A stretch of DNA of 64,000 nt, from assembly GCA_000499405.2 (NCBI GenBank), contig HG738139.1, positions 16,468,858 to 16,532,857 of the forward strand, in the 5' to 3' direction. Shown piece by piece: positions 50,605 to 63,556 of this stretch. How positions within the stretch are numbered: position 1 is the stretch's first letter; the number at the start of each line of letters is the position of its first letter. Both the position numbers and the translations under genes were made by a program. The notes beneath the pieces are model-generated. The model saw nothing but the letters and a program-made list of their open reading frames with translations. It was not told the origin of the DNA and did not search any database. Origin of the DNA: Onchocerca volvulus (taxonomy: Eukaryota; Nematoda; Chromadorea; Rhabditida; Onchocercidae).

Positions 50605-53190
50605 CTTAGTTTATATTCACACTGAAGAACTTCCATTCCGATTATCAACTACGATTTGGCTCAAGTAATAATGTATTTGTTATTTAGTTTCTGTCAACTA
50701 TCGCTCGTTTAATGTTCTATTTTATTCCTCTTATCGCCGTTTTACATAAATTCTCCGGTTAGCTATTTCTTCGTTCGATCAGTCCGATCCGCCGCAACAT
50801 TATGCCGAAAAAAAGAATGAAAGCGTACTTGCATGTTGTGCTAATATTATGCAAAATATCAAATAGATAGCGATACAATATCCTGTGATGCCCAAGATAA
50901 CTATAAAACAGACAGTTTTGTAAGTTGCGTAAATTGGAGAGCTTCCTGAAAATTGCTATTTTGCATTTTTGAATTTACTGCATTATTAATATCTTTTATA
51001 TCTTTCGCTAACTAAAAGCTTACTTATAGATTCATAATGGTACTTTTTTCCAATAGATTTTGACATAACGGACCGTTTTAATCTTTCTTTAGAACAATTA
51101 TGGGCTAAAACTTCGATTTGATTTTGTCTGGCTGTGAATGTTTTTTGCATTCTGCAACTCCATCCAACCTACAATGTGTCCAGTTGATAGAGTATGAATC
51201 GAATTTTTTTTGAAGAATGATGTCTTCTTTCTAAGCTGCGAATTAAAGTAAATAAATATATGATAATGCACGATTTGAGATAATAGGAAAGATAAACGAA
51301 TCGTCGTGAATTTAATTTTGTGGATAAGACATCAGGTGCTTGAGAACATCATACATAATTATCAGCATTACTGATGCTAACGATAAGCGCAAGTGGCGAG
51401 CTCAGTTGGGCATTTAAAAAGCATCTATTGACTCGTTCTAAACATTTCCAATCATTGATCTGTAAATTATACTCCGTACAATCAGATATTAGTACACTTT
51501 TGGCAAGACCGGTTTTTAGAAGGCAACTTTTAAATTAAATAACAGATCTTGTTGGAGTAACTTGAAAGTCAACTCAAGTAGCGGACATATTACAGTGGAA
51601 ATATGCAAATATGCTGTAGTTGGCGAAGTGATACTCATCATTTCAGAACTGTCCATGCATTGAATCACAATAGTGGCACACATTCCGTCATACTGAAATA
51701 TTTGATGTGTTGGAAGAGAACTTCTTCAGTTCTATCTTAACGAAACTATTAACTATATATTATTGACTGAATTTTTGGTCAAAATGGAAATAAAGAGTGT
51801 GCAGGCATTATGAATGATACGAGTAAAGAGAGAGTTAAGGCGGGAGAAGTTGCATTTCAGGATCGGCGAAATGGGAGAGGTGACATCATGTTATGAAGAA
51901 TTATGCAGAAGATGCGCACGCCTTAAAAGAATGCTTTCTATTAGATGGAAAATGCTGCACAGCAAGATTCGGAATGATAGATTTGCGAGAATACAATGAT
52001 CTCTACAGAAGTCTTCCACTGACATTTGGAAAATGTGAACCTGATATTTTGATAAATTTATTGAAATACCAAATTGCCATTTGTGAACATCAGCAATAGC
52101 GCCAAAGATCTGCTTGATTACACTTAGAAGAATGAACTTTGCTGTAGTTATTATCGACTGCATAATGGCTTGAAATTTCATTGATTAATGACAAGTTTAT
52201 CACTCATACTGCTTTATACTATCAAATTTTTAACTCAATTTGCATATTTCATATTCAAAGGGCTAGTACGATTTCTAATTGTCGATGAAACTCTGTTTCA
52301 AGCAAATTTCTTATCGATGATAACAGATTTTTGTTGTAAGCACTTTTAATTAGTATGAGAATACTTTTCCAATCGTCTTTAATCAGCAAATTTGAAAAAA
52401 GGCTATTATATCGTTCAAAAAAATTACAAAAAATGTCATCGATTAGAGTACTAGCAAATCTGAGCAATGATTCAGGAAGTTTTGGCCTACCAACGACTCT
52501 TCATGAGAAAAATTTTAAGCACTTAGCCGAAGATCAGCTATATACTTAAGTGAAACTATCCATTTTAATGAGACATCAAATTATGGCATCATAATTTCGT
52601 ATTATTATTATTGTTTATTAATTAATCGTTATTTGATGTATTGAAATACACTTTTACATCAAGTCATTCAGTCCTGTCTCATATTTTGAATTCAATGCTG
52701 ATTTCAAATATTTATGTTAATTAAAAACTCACATTTTGTACAGCTTTTCAGAACTTTTTATACTCTAATGCATTGGTAATTGTAGGCGCAAGATTAATTA
52801 ATTAATAATATGAATGCTACGATTCTCATTGATCCTGAAATGAAATTACACCATGAAAATTAACGATTTTATAATGTCATGAGACATTAACTGCTAAATA
52901 TAATAACGGTATTCAATATCTAATCTTGTTCAAATTCATGGTTCATTTTTTCAAAATTTCATTTCCGTTTAAAAATCTTTCAGATTGTCGTCAAATTCCT
53001 ATCTTTTTTCAAAACTTTTCATCAGTTCAACTTCTAAATTATATGAAATGCGACAAGCAATGTTCTAAATTGGGAAATAAAATAGAATGCAAAAGAGGAG
53101 CTGTCAGAAAATTCGGAAAGATGGGTTATTATAAGAAAGGAATGTTAAAACTCAAGAAGAGTGAAAATAGTTTCAAATAAACCACAAGGA
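50605..53190. other. Probable 5' region of the minus-strand gene and intergenic DNA
   Basis: The missing 5' exon(s) of the 48.5-50.6 kb gene should lie at the start of this stretch. A candidate short minus-strand frame near 50810-50760 begins ATGTTGCGGCGG, but I could not join it. Frames at 51814-52099 (+) overlap in two phases and look like chance. A frame at 52926-53180 (+) ends in a Lys- and Cys-bearing stretch (MKCDKQCSKLGNKIECKRG); it could be an exon but has no recognisable partner. Confidence 0.35.
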
Positions 53191-53194
53191 TAAA

Positions 53195-53660
53195 TATGTT
53201 TCTCGGCAGAATGCTTTAATTAACATGCAAACAAGGCGAGGTCATTAAATGACGAGGAGAAATTGGAGGTCAGGAAAGAAGAAGCTCCACATGAGGTTCA
53301 GATATATGAGGATATGAGTGAAGAGAAGAATCGCTAGCATAAAAAGGATATACAAGGTTCGGATTTTAAGAAGAGTCGCCTTTTTATACAAATTCTCTCA
53401 GATAGTTTTCGACAAGAGCAGTTTTTCTATAAAGTTTCTATAATAGTTCGACTCAGTTCGACAATCCCGCAACGACACAATCAACGCTTCAACAGCAATA
53501 AATCGACAACCCCAATCGACAAGAGCGACAATTCAGCAGAAAGCCACTGTTAGTATCCCTTCATTATTTGTCAAGTATTGTTCCTTTATTTTTCTATTGT
53601 TATAATACTGTGTATAATATCGTATTTCCAATAAAACCTATTACCGATTTTGCCGAGTCA
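53195..53660 (+). repeat. Dispersed repeat family B, copy 3, with possible LTR-like tail
   Basis: The stretch begins ATGTTTCTCGGCAGAATGCT and continues through ATGACGAGGAGAAATTGGAG and TCAGGAAAGAAGAAGC, in the same order as copies at 9500 and 12640. It extends further than they do, with repeated short ACAA/CGACAA-rich blocks (about 53405-53540) and an AATAAAACCTATT segment near 53631. Such an arrangement is compatible with a retroelement end, but I see no terminal TG..CA pair or tRNA primer site. Confidence 0.45.
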
Positions 53661-56243
53661 CAATAGCAACAAGAATCAATTCCAGTCCATCTATCCGCAA
53701 ACCAGATTACACAAATTTATGCAAATTTTTTTCCCCAATAGAGCCAAAAACCTCTCTGCAAATTAAAACTTATTTAGTTAAGAAGTGGCAGGAAGAGCAA
53801 GATGACTTGTTTAATGTAGCAAAACAGAAATAGTAGAAATCATAGTTTACCACTGATTGTATTTTTATCACTTCTGTGAAGATCTTGGCCATCTGAAACT
53901 GAATAAGAGATGTGAAAGGAAGTAACTGGAAATCAGGATTAATAGCACTGAATGACAAGCAGGTAAGATTCTTCTATCAGTTAGCATTTTCATGTACCAT
54001 TTGTAGAATGCAGAGTTTTAAACTTTTTTGTCAATTTCCTTGTTGCTATTTGTTTTGTGAGTGATCAAAGACCGAGAACGAATGGTCTATTATCGAGTCT
54101 TATATACTGACAAAAAAGATCTAATGTCTAACAATAGCTATAATTTAAAGAAAAGGAAAAAACATAGATTTAGCTGAAGTAATTAATATCAGGATGGCCT
54201 TAACTAGAAAAATAAAAGAAATGAAAGGAAAGCATGAACATTCAGACATTCTGACTAAATTAGTATTGGTTTAAATAAGTATCATTAGCTTAAAACCAAA
54301 TACTTGATAAAGTAAAGTATAACTTCATTGATCGACAGTTATTTATTTCTTTAGAGATGAGAAACTTGGAACATTTTAGAAATGGACTGGAAAATGCATG
54401 CAAAACATCGAAAAGCAACGGTATGATTTATCCATGCCATAGCATTTTCTGCCTCAGAATGATTTTGCTATTTTTTTTTCTTTTTGAAATTCTAGAAACT
54501 TCAGATGCGCATAAAAGAATTTAAAACAAAAACCTTTATACTTTGATGCTCTCCATCTGGCGAAATTAAAACTCAGATGATGCAGACGGACCAGTTTAGA
54601 TATATCGGTGTATGAAACCGATCTTCTTGGTGAAGTTTATGGAACAAAGGATGTCAAATTTTAAATCTACGAATTATTTCAAAAAAGTGAAAAATGTTTC
54701 TCACTTTTGCAACAATCCAAAAAATTCTCAATTGCCTTCTTACTGATTGTTTACTAGAAAAGAAAAAAGAAACAGGAAATTTCTTTCTTAATCTTGAAAC
54801 TTCCATATCAGCATTGTATCTGCAAAGGCATTATGCCGAGCTGTCGTCACTATGTCAAGCTTATCTGACTAACTTCATAGATAATTGCATCATTTTTTGG
54901 AAAAAAATTTTTATTACGTATAGATGGAAGCTGCGGTGATATTACAGAATCACAATCTCGTAACATTACGGCAGATTCAATTGCCCTGATTCCTTTTTTT
55001 TTAGAGGAAGCATCGATCCCATGCTGAGAGTGCAAATGTCGCTCTCTTGAAACAGTCACTAAGTTATTCCAGCTTTATCCAGTTTTTGCTTAAAAAATGA
55101 TTCGAAACTGTCTGATCTCCTATGATTAACTTTTAATTTGTCGTCGAGGCATGTAGGATTAAGTCATATCCCTAACGCCCAATCCGTTTGTCAATTGTAC
55201 ATTAAGGACGAGCTGATGTAGTCTGTTTTGATAGGTATTCAAATTTATACATATCCACATGCTGAAATTGATGTTGTTCAAGGAATCTTTTGCACAACAG
55301 GGACAATGTGGATGGACAATGGAGAAATCGTCAACTAATGACCAGAGGAGGTAAGTCTTTAAAAATTTTAAGTTAACTTCAATTATTTACTGATAAATGT
55401 GAGGCTTGTAAGGTAGTTCTACAAAAAACAAAAAAAAAAAAATGAATTATAAAAAAAAAAAAAGTTAGAAAGAGGCGAGCAGTGTTAGCAATGGAATATT
55501 TTTTATTTGCTTTGTTTTTAAAGCTGACGACTAATTCTATGTTGCCTTTGCTACTATGCCTGCGAAATATCGTAAATAACTGCGGTGTACTTCGCGGAAT
55601 ATGAGGAAGTGCATAGTAGGAACGACCTGGTAGGTATTTTCGATCTGTGCATGTCAGGAGTGCTTGCATTTTCGGGAATAGATCCCGTACATGGTGAGAT
55701 TGATGAACATCAACATTGAGCCACCATGCATCCAAACACTTAATTTGGCGATGATAAGAATGTCAATGGTCTAACGTTGGATAGTTATAAATCTGACACA
55801 CTTATCTGGACATTTATTGCAATATATCAGAAGTTAAGTTAATTTTGATTTTACACGTCACGATCACGTAAACCAATGACGAAATAGCACTATTATTATC
55901 GATCATTATATTTTTCATAAACTTTGAAGAAAGTATTTGCTGTTATCTTGTGCAAAAAATTGATTAAATCAAGAAAGGAACACATATCCAGGTAAAATGC
56001 ACATTAGGTTATACTGGCATTGCACTTTGTCCCATCTTCGATTGGCATTTTTGTACTTTCCAACAATATCATCACGCAATCTGTCACCATATCTCACACT
56101 CACAGTAGATGATCTTTTCGGATAATTGCGTGAGCGAATGGACGAATGATTTCTAAATGATTGAAGAAGTGATGAAGACTAAGTGATAGAGAAACGTTTA
56201 TTTGCGGTTGAAGATAACACGCATCTTTTGTAACTCTCAGTCT

Positions 56244-56317
56244 GATCGGAGAGATGATCACGAAATTAATCGCGGAGATGATCATAAGGTGATCGGAAAG
56301 TTGATCACAAGCTGATC
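56244..56317. repeat. Six phased GATC motifs
   Basis: GATC occurs at 56244, 56256, 56280, 56291, 56303 and 56314, each preceded by T. Spacings are 12, 24, 11, 12 and 11 bases, so the sites lie on about the same face of the helix. The surrounding sequence is degenerate, so this is not a simple clean tandem repeat. Confidence 0.7.
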
Positions 56318-59300
56318 GCTGTTCATTTATCTCTTTGCTTCTTCATTCCAAAAATGATCAGAAGAAATAGTTATCTGTTTTCCCTTCCATGTACGAATGA
56401 AAAACCGAATTTCCAGTGGAGTGGAGAAAACGAGTGGGAAAAAATTTCTTTAAAGAGACAATGATAATTTCTGGAAATCGAATTGCACTTTAATATTTGT
56501 TAATGAAACAGGAGAAAGAGGAAGGAAGAGACAGAGGGAAGAAGATGACAAGAAAATATTCCTGAGATGGACAGATGGATAGGTCGCGCGTTGAGCAGCT
56601 TGTTTTTTTTTTTGCCAGCGGCCGCACTTCTTCAATCTAATTGTTATTCATTCAAATGGTTTTTACCAAACTATTAATTAATCAATAAGGTGGGACAATT
56701 GGAGTAGTTCTCGGGAACAGATTCCCGGGAACCATTCGATACTATTCATCTTTCAGCACTAAAGCTACCATGTGCATGTATATCAGTGATAAGTCGCGAA
56801 GGTCAATGTGTTGATTTGGTGGGGTTTTGAAGTACCGCACTGATTGACCTTCACTTACTTTCCTTCCTGCACTTCAATCATCAATATTCCTTACTTCTTT
56901 TTTTACCTCAAAAATAGACCTTATCTTCAGCAACATTTCTACTGTACACCGACCGTTTTAGAAGTAAGCAATAGATGTTTTAGGTGTTGCAATATAAGCA
57001 GACTTCACACTGCAAATTAATACCAGTCATAGGAGTAGTTTTGCAGTAAAAGGATTAGAAGACAGCAATGAATAAAGTTGCAAATCGTATCGGTCACCTG
57101 TTTTCAGGAGAAATCAGTTGGTGACTCTGCCTTGAGGAGGACACTTCTTTCGACCGAATAATAGCGCAGAAAGACAGAAATTTCTCGACCGTTTCACTTT
57201 GTGCGAGATGTGAGCTTTGAGTGGACAGTTGTTAGCGTCTGCGGGATTTGCTTGTAATCCGTCACTTGTTGGCTAGAGGTTAATTGATATCATTGCTTGG
57301 CTGCTGTTGTTCTCTGAGCCATTAACCTTCCTTCTACTTGGTTTTTTTTTTTCTTAACTTTTGCAAATAATAATGTTCGCATATCTGTTGATCTTTGGAC
57401 TGTGTGTTAAAAATGGCTGCAGTCAACTGTTCAGAAATTTAGAACATAGATGACGTATAAAATGATAAACGAACATGAGGAATTTAGTAAAATGATTTTT
57501 TTGAAAGTTATTTGATAATTGCAAAAAATCTTCTAAAATTTGAAATTTCTTCGCACATTTCCAATTATTCAATATTATTAATCTTAACAGCTTTTCTGTT
57601 CTGAAAAGAAGGATTCATTCAATGCGAGAGCGCTTTTATTACCAATATCTATTTCAATTTTATGGCTTCAGTACATTCCCCATTCGATTTGTCCCCAATT
57701 ATTAATTCAACTTCTTTTTCCTATTTCTATATGTTTTTTACTTTTTTTTCCAATATGTTTTTTTACGAATTCAAGTCATTCGCGTGCTTAGCCCTGCTGT
57801 ATCATATATACATATCATTCTAAGATCCGTGGCTGGGAAGTTTAATTCTTAAAAAGATTTTTCAAATCAATTCTGATCTTCGAAAAAGATGAAATTAATT
57901 AAGAGTTATATTATATAATCAAACTTTGCTCACGCATTGTGTTATATAAGGAAAATGTCAAGCATATTTCTTTAATTCATGCAAATATCGCTCATAATAA
58001 CTTTTTAAAGCATAAATTTTGTGCTGTTGAGATCTTTTGTAATCAAGAATTCAGCGAGAGAAAGTATTGTTAGCGAGACAGTTGGAATTTGAAAATTTTA
58101 AAAGAGAAAAAATTTCACGCGTCGCAATTCCACAGATTACACCTGAATGATGCCATTGATACACGCACGCACATGCAGATGCATTCAGCAAAAACTGCCA
58201 TATTGCCATCGAAATCTGATTGCTGCTGAGAAATCTAACTATCTTGACTGCTATGTTCCCAATTTTTTTTTCGGAAAAGGAATTTTTGTTCATCAAATTT
58301 ATTTAGCTTCTTGCAGCATTTTCCTGAAATGACATTTAGTGGATGACCTATATAATGTCTGGCCTGAATTAAATGACTAATGAAGTAATTCGAATCAAAA
58401 CTGAAATTAGCAGAAAGTTCCGACTGGTTGAATGAGGTAACTCTTATAAGTTACTACCATCTTAATTTTAAAAAAGCAATTTTTTCTAAAGTGATATGGA
58501 ATTTCCTTCTCTTCATCCAGCCTATGTTATAAGTCTATGCTATCCACTTTTTTCTGCATGCAAGGTCAAATGATCAGCAATGATTTTTTACACATTGTTG
58601 TTCTTAATTTCATAGAGAAATTAAGTTATATGACGGAGATAACCTTCTTTAGTGGCGACCTAAAGAATGAATACTATTACCATCATAAGTTTACTATTTA
58701 CTTGCACTAACGATTAGTAGCACGGCTAGGATGTAATAGTACTGGTTGGTTCTTCTGAATCGCAAATGTTTTCATGTTAAATTGAAGCTCCTTTTTTAAC
58801 AATTTTGTTATTTTTCAAATTCCATTAATAGCCTCACAGTATGCAACTTTCCTCAGCGAACAAAATTTACAGTGCTACATTTCAGTTCCAGTTTATATTG
58901 GTAATGGTAAAAAAAAAAAAAAAAAAAGGAAAAAAAAAGGAAATCGGAAATTCGATAATGAAATGCTTATTTCGAAATGAGACATTAAAATAATGGCCAG
59001 TTTAATGAATTTCTTAAATATTAATACCAGTTAATAGTTTGCAAAATAGCTAAATACTGAAAGAATTTTTGTCCACTTTCAACTCGCTGCTTGTTTTTTT
59101 CCTTATTAAAAATGTAGTTTCAGTAAGTTCAGTATATAAAGATATTAACTTTATCATATTTTTTTGAAAAAAAAAGCTGAAAACAAAAAGATCGAAAGAA
59201 TCTGATGGAAAGAAAATTTAAGAATCTATCTTTATAAATTTTTATTTTGCTTAAAGACGAATTGAATTAGAAGCTGTCTATACCACGAGATAATAGTAAT

Positions 59301-60989
59301 GACCAAAAGTAGTTGATGGTCAAGATGGGATGTTGCTCAATCGGAGAAGATGCAGTCCTTGAGTTGACCTTCACGATTCCCCTAGCAGGAGTAAAATAGA
59401 AGCTAATGATGAGAATAAAGCACCTTGGATTTATGCAAATCAGTTCAATGAACTTTTCAGTGGAAAAACGAGCGTTGACGTGTCATATTTTTCTGCTTTT
59501 TTTCACTGTTCTCATTCATTATGTGAGTAAGGGAGGGAAGATTGCTATTAAGTATGATTTGTTAATTAAATTAAATGATAAATTGCAAGCAGCTATTAAT
59601 TAACAGGTCACTATGACTACTCATTCAGACGTAATGACCGACGCTGCCCTCACTTTAATGGTTTAAAGTGATAATCAGCAGCATGTTAACGGCTTTCTTG
59701 ATGCCTACCTTTCAGACAGTTTGCTTTAATAGCTCAGTGATGTGTTTGTGTGTGCAAATTTAATTCCTACATAGGCTGAAAAGAAGAATAAATAAAACGT
59801 GTTTAGTAGTTTAGCATATCACGTAGAGAGAAAAAATGCGATGAAGAAGGAATTCCTAAAAGAAACAGCTTAATTGGCTTTTAGAAATTTCATTTGCTAT
59901 CTTCGCTGATGAAGAACAAAATTATTGTTTTTAGTGTATTCCCAACAAGATCAGAAATGAATTTGAAAGGGTCATTTCAGGTCTGTCGTAAGAATTTGCA
60001 TTGTGCTATAATATATCTGCTGGTGCATTTGCTGTTTTGTCGAGTTGTCGCCTAGCGCCTTATCAGTAAAAAAAAACAAACAAGCAAACATTCTGCCATC
60101 CTCTCCGATAAATCAGCAACCTGTTCTCAGCGCAGGTGTTTCTCCCTACTTTCCTTTGCGTTGACTTCTGTTCCATTATCTGATTTGATGTCAATTCAAT
60201 TCAGTTCAGTCCCAAATTTTTTCTTGTTTACATCACACTCTCTTCGTTGCTGCCGAATCGAACTACTATTCGAAATTTTTGAACATAACGTTCGCTTCTC
60301 TTTGATTGTTATTCTATCTTCTTTGACTTTCCACACAGGATCTTTTTTCTTTCGTGATATAATTGATATCTGACATTAAAAATGACGTAATTGGTTGACA
60401 TTTGATAATAAAATGTGACATTAATTCTAAAGTAAATTCTTGATGATGCGACATTGAGCAGCTACATTATGTGACTCTTTCCTCAATACAAATTTCCTAA
60501 ACATATTAATTGACTTGGTGATAATGTGTAAATCTTGCAATTTGTGCATATGGAATTTCTAAAATTTGGAAATGCCAAGCTCATCTTTACGATTTCTATA
60601 AAGTAAGGGAAAACAGAGGATTTGAACTTATCCAAATCATTGGGAGAAAATTAAATCAATTTTACCATGTTGCTCGGGACATATTCCATAAGCATTTTAA
60701 GTATGGAAACATTTAGATTGAAAAAAAAAGCCTTGTAATTATATGATTCGATTTTTTCACTAAAAAAAAAAAAAGATATTTCAGCTTTCTATCAAAAGAA
60801 TTCTTTTTTCGTCAAGTGATGATGATTTTTTAGATTTTTGACGACTTCTGCCTCTGTGATATTGATTTTCCCTGAGCTGTAGCCAGTAAAATTATTAAAG
60901 TGTCATTTAGCTGAAAAATTTGATGATATATTTGCGAAGTGCAGTGGTTATGATATAAGCTAATCATTAAGTTCACTAATTAGCAATAC

Positions 60990-60995
60990 TTTTAG
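60990..60995 (+). promoter_or_regulatory. Probable spliced-leader acceptor of the GT92 gene
   Basis: CTTTTAG ends at 60995, two bases before the start codon at 60998. A leader this short fits nematode trans-splicing; no cis exon upstream is evident. Confidence 0.5.
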
Positions 60996-60997
60996 AC

Positions 60998-63556
60998 ATG
61001 GCATTGAAGCGTCTCTTTGCTGTATTGTTCCTCAGTTGCCTTACAACAATGATTGTGTTCTCATTTACCCGTATTTTTACATTTTCTACCACAATATATC
61101 TGTGGAAAAATGAACAACTTATCCGGAAGCCTTCATCAGTCGCTCTTACACTCAATACCTCCATTACTGAAAAGTCTTCTGACTATGATGACAAGGTGCG
61201 TATGGTTTTTGAATATTGATGTCCTCTTTTTGTCATTGAATCTGGCTCTTATCCATTGAACTGTTCGATTTCATTTATGTTTCTAAAGCGATCAGTCAAT
61301 CGAACGATTGCATAAAGGTCTTTCACGAAGGGTCTTTGAATGCAGTTTTCTTGGAGTGTTACAGCAAACATAGTGGAAAAATACTTTTATAAATTAAAAT
61401 GACTTTAAAATAGGAAAAGATAATTTCGTTCAGAGAGAAAAAAATGCGAATTTGATTTTCACCTGAGATAGCAATTATACTTGACTTCTGAAATCAGCTA
61501 CTGGCAACATCTCGTCTCAATAGGAAAGACTGCGCAGGTAATCCCAAGCAACCGCGGTATTAGAGGAAAGATGGATCAGCCATTTCTATGATTCGAAATG
61601 ATAAGATTAACTTCATATAAATGCATCACTGAATGCTGTTTTTGATCGCAATTATTGCAACCTTAGAAGCTCTAGAAATTGTCGTCGTGCTAAAATATTT
61701 ACATTTACAGACATATCTGATGGCTGCCTACATAACTTCTTCCTCAGTGATAAGATTAACGACAATTCGCAAATGTAAGACGATTATTAGGCTACGTTTT
61801 CATCTAAAAACAAATCAGTCCAAATTTCTGACTGTTCCACTAATTCATAAACCAATCCTCAAGTGTCCATGGTTCTATGCCACGAAGTTAGTTACAGCCT
61901 TTTATCATGTCTTTAGATCATTTTACCCGTTAAGTTAGCATTATATTACACATTTTTAGTAATTTAGTTTGTATTCAGATGCGATTTTGTTGGCTATTTT
62001 GCGACAACAGTGCGTCGGAATGATTTGGAGCAATTGTTGATGACAAACCATAAAAAATTACCTAAAGCTTACGTATCGCGAATGGATAGGCCTTCATTAC
62101 GAGTGCCAATTGTGCTACAGGAAGCGCGTGTGATGCCGAAACAACCACGCAAACATTATCTTGCTGTGTGCTTGCAGCCAATTTTCTTGCTAGCCGACTG
62201 GACTCTTTTAGTGCAATTTTTCGAGGTAGGCTGAAATCCATCTTCCTTGGCCAGTATACTATTAATGATGAGCCTTCTGATCGAAAGCTAATATTGCTGT
62301 TATTGTACGCTCAATATGCTTTAATTCATGTATTCATATGCTTTTCGATTGATTGCACTGATCGTTTTGTTTTCATGAAATTTGCACCAAATATTTTCAT
62401 CTTTTCATACGCTTTTACAGATTTGGATTGCCCAAGGTGTCACCAAATTTTGCGTGTATGTGCAGTCAATGACACCTGAAGTTGACGCATTATTACGTGT
62501 TTATGAGCATTCAAAAGACGTAGAAGTTGAGCGAATCAACTGGGCTCCATTGCCGACTGGTGAAGTTGCTGTGAATGAAGATAATCCAAATTTACGAATT
62601 TACAGGACTGAGGTATGAATTGATGAAACATTTATTGTAGATATTTTTGTTACTGGTAAGTAATGAATAATTATCTGAATTTACTGATTGATTTCCAAAC
62701 TTTTCTAATGTTATTTCAGGAATCTTTGAATTGCTTGAAAGCATAACGGAAAGACTTGTTGCTATGACTTAATCGCCGCGCAAAACTGTCCATTTTAACG
62801 AATGTTTAATTTAAATGGGAAATTGAAAAAGTAAATTTGGTGTAGATTTGATAGAAAATAGCAGCAGGTTTCTCCCATCGGAAAATAAACAAGGAGTGAT
62901 GAGCAGATACACTGACAGTACTCGATTCCTACTCTTAAAGCGATATAGCATTTCTGTCCAATTATTACCTTCTCAAATATGCAAAATACCACTTAGTCGA
63001 TAAATGCAAATCCTTCTGAGAAGGATCGCTTTCCGCCAAACTAAGCACTAAGCAATGCAGGTTCATCGGTGTCTTCCTGTCATTGAGAGCAATAATCACC
63101 GATGCTTTCTTAGAAGACCGTAAAATCTTACGAAACTGTCGCTCTTCCCGAACGATGACTCATGCAAGTAAAAATTATTCCAAACCTCAAATATGTAAAT
63201 GCGAGGTAAGGCCTTGCTGCTTCTATGGCTAACATCGAGTGTAAAGCATTGTAACATTAACAAAAAGCAATGCTTTTGTCTAAACAGTTTACAAATGTAT
63301 AAAATTGTCTTAAAATTCATGTTGTCCGAAAAACTCAGATCAGTTCTACAATTTTAACTGTTTAAAGGTGACTACTTCAATCAACGATTGTGTTTTACGA
63401 AGTCGCGGTCATGCAAAATACGTGATTTCTTCTGACCTGGACGAAATTCTGGTGATCTACAAAGAAACATCGTTGCTTAAATTGCTGGATAGTTTGCGAG
63501 CGAAGTTTAAAAATTCAGCGGCGTTTGTTATTCGCAGCAGTTTCGCGCTTTTTGAG
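60998..63556 (+). CDS. Glycosyltransferase family 92 (DUF23) protein, 3' part beyond the window
   Basis: GT92 proteins are Golgi type II membrane enzymes; the C. elegans GALT-1 member is a beta-1,4-galactosyltransferase acting on core fucose. Five exons join in frame to 339 codons: 60998-61195, 61711-61890, 61968-62225, 62421-62612 and 63368-63556. The N-terminus is a signal anchor (LFAVLFLSCLTTMIVFSF, residues about 5-22) with basic residues on its cytosolic side. The catalytic domain follows: TYLMAAYITSSSVIRL, KHYLAVCLQPIFLLADW, LLVQFFEIWIAQGVTKFCVY, then INWAPLP, then SINDCVLRSRGHAKYVISS and SDLDEIL, where Asp-Leu-Asp is the DxD metal/nucleotide-sugar site. The exon at 63368 ends at a GTTAGT donor, so later exons lie off the window. 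The family is much expanded in nematodes, so acceptor specificity cannot be told. Exon 3 could start at either of two close AGs; I chose the one that keeps the frame. Confidence 0.88.

Larger units (their letters stand above)
53661..60997. other. Gene-poor stretch upstream of the GT92 gene
   Basis: I see no gene that I can support. The best minus-strand frame, 55379-55735, starts MDAWWLNVDVHQSHHVRDLF, ends in low-complexity sequence and has no exon partner I can find. A cluster of TGATC motifs at 56244-56317 is listed separately. A/T runs occur near 55430, 58909 and 60070. The last kilobase presumably includes the GT92 promoter. Confidence 0.4.

Noticed and set aside
55379..55735. 118-codon minus-strand frame starting with an aromatic stretch
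   Set aside because: Its second half is low-complexity and no exon partner or domain was found.
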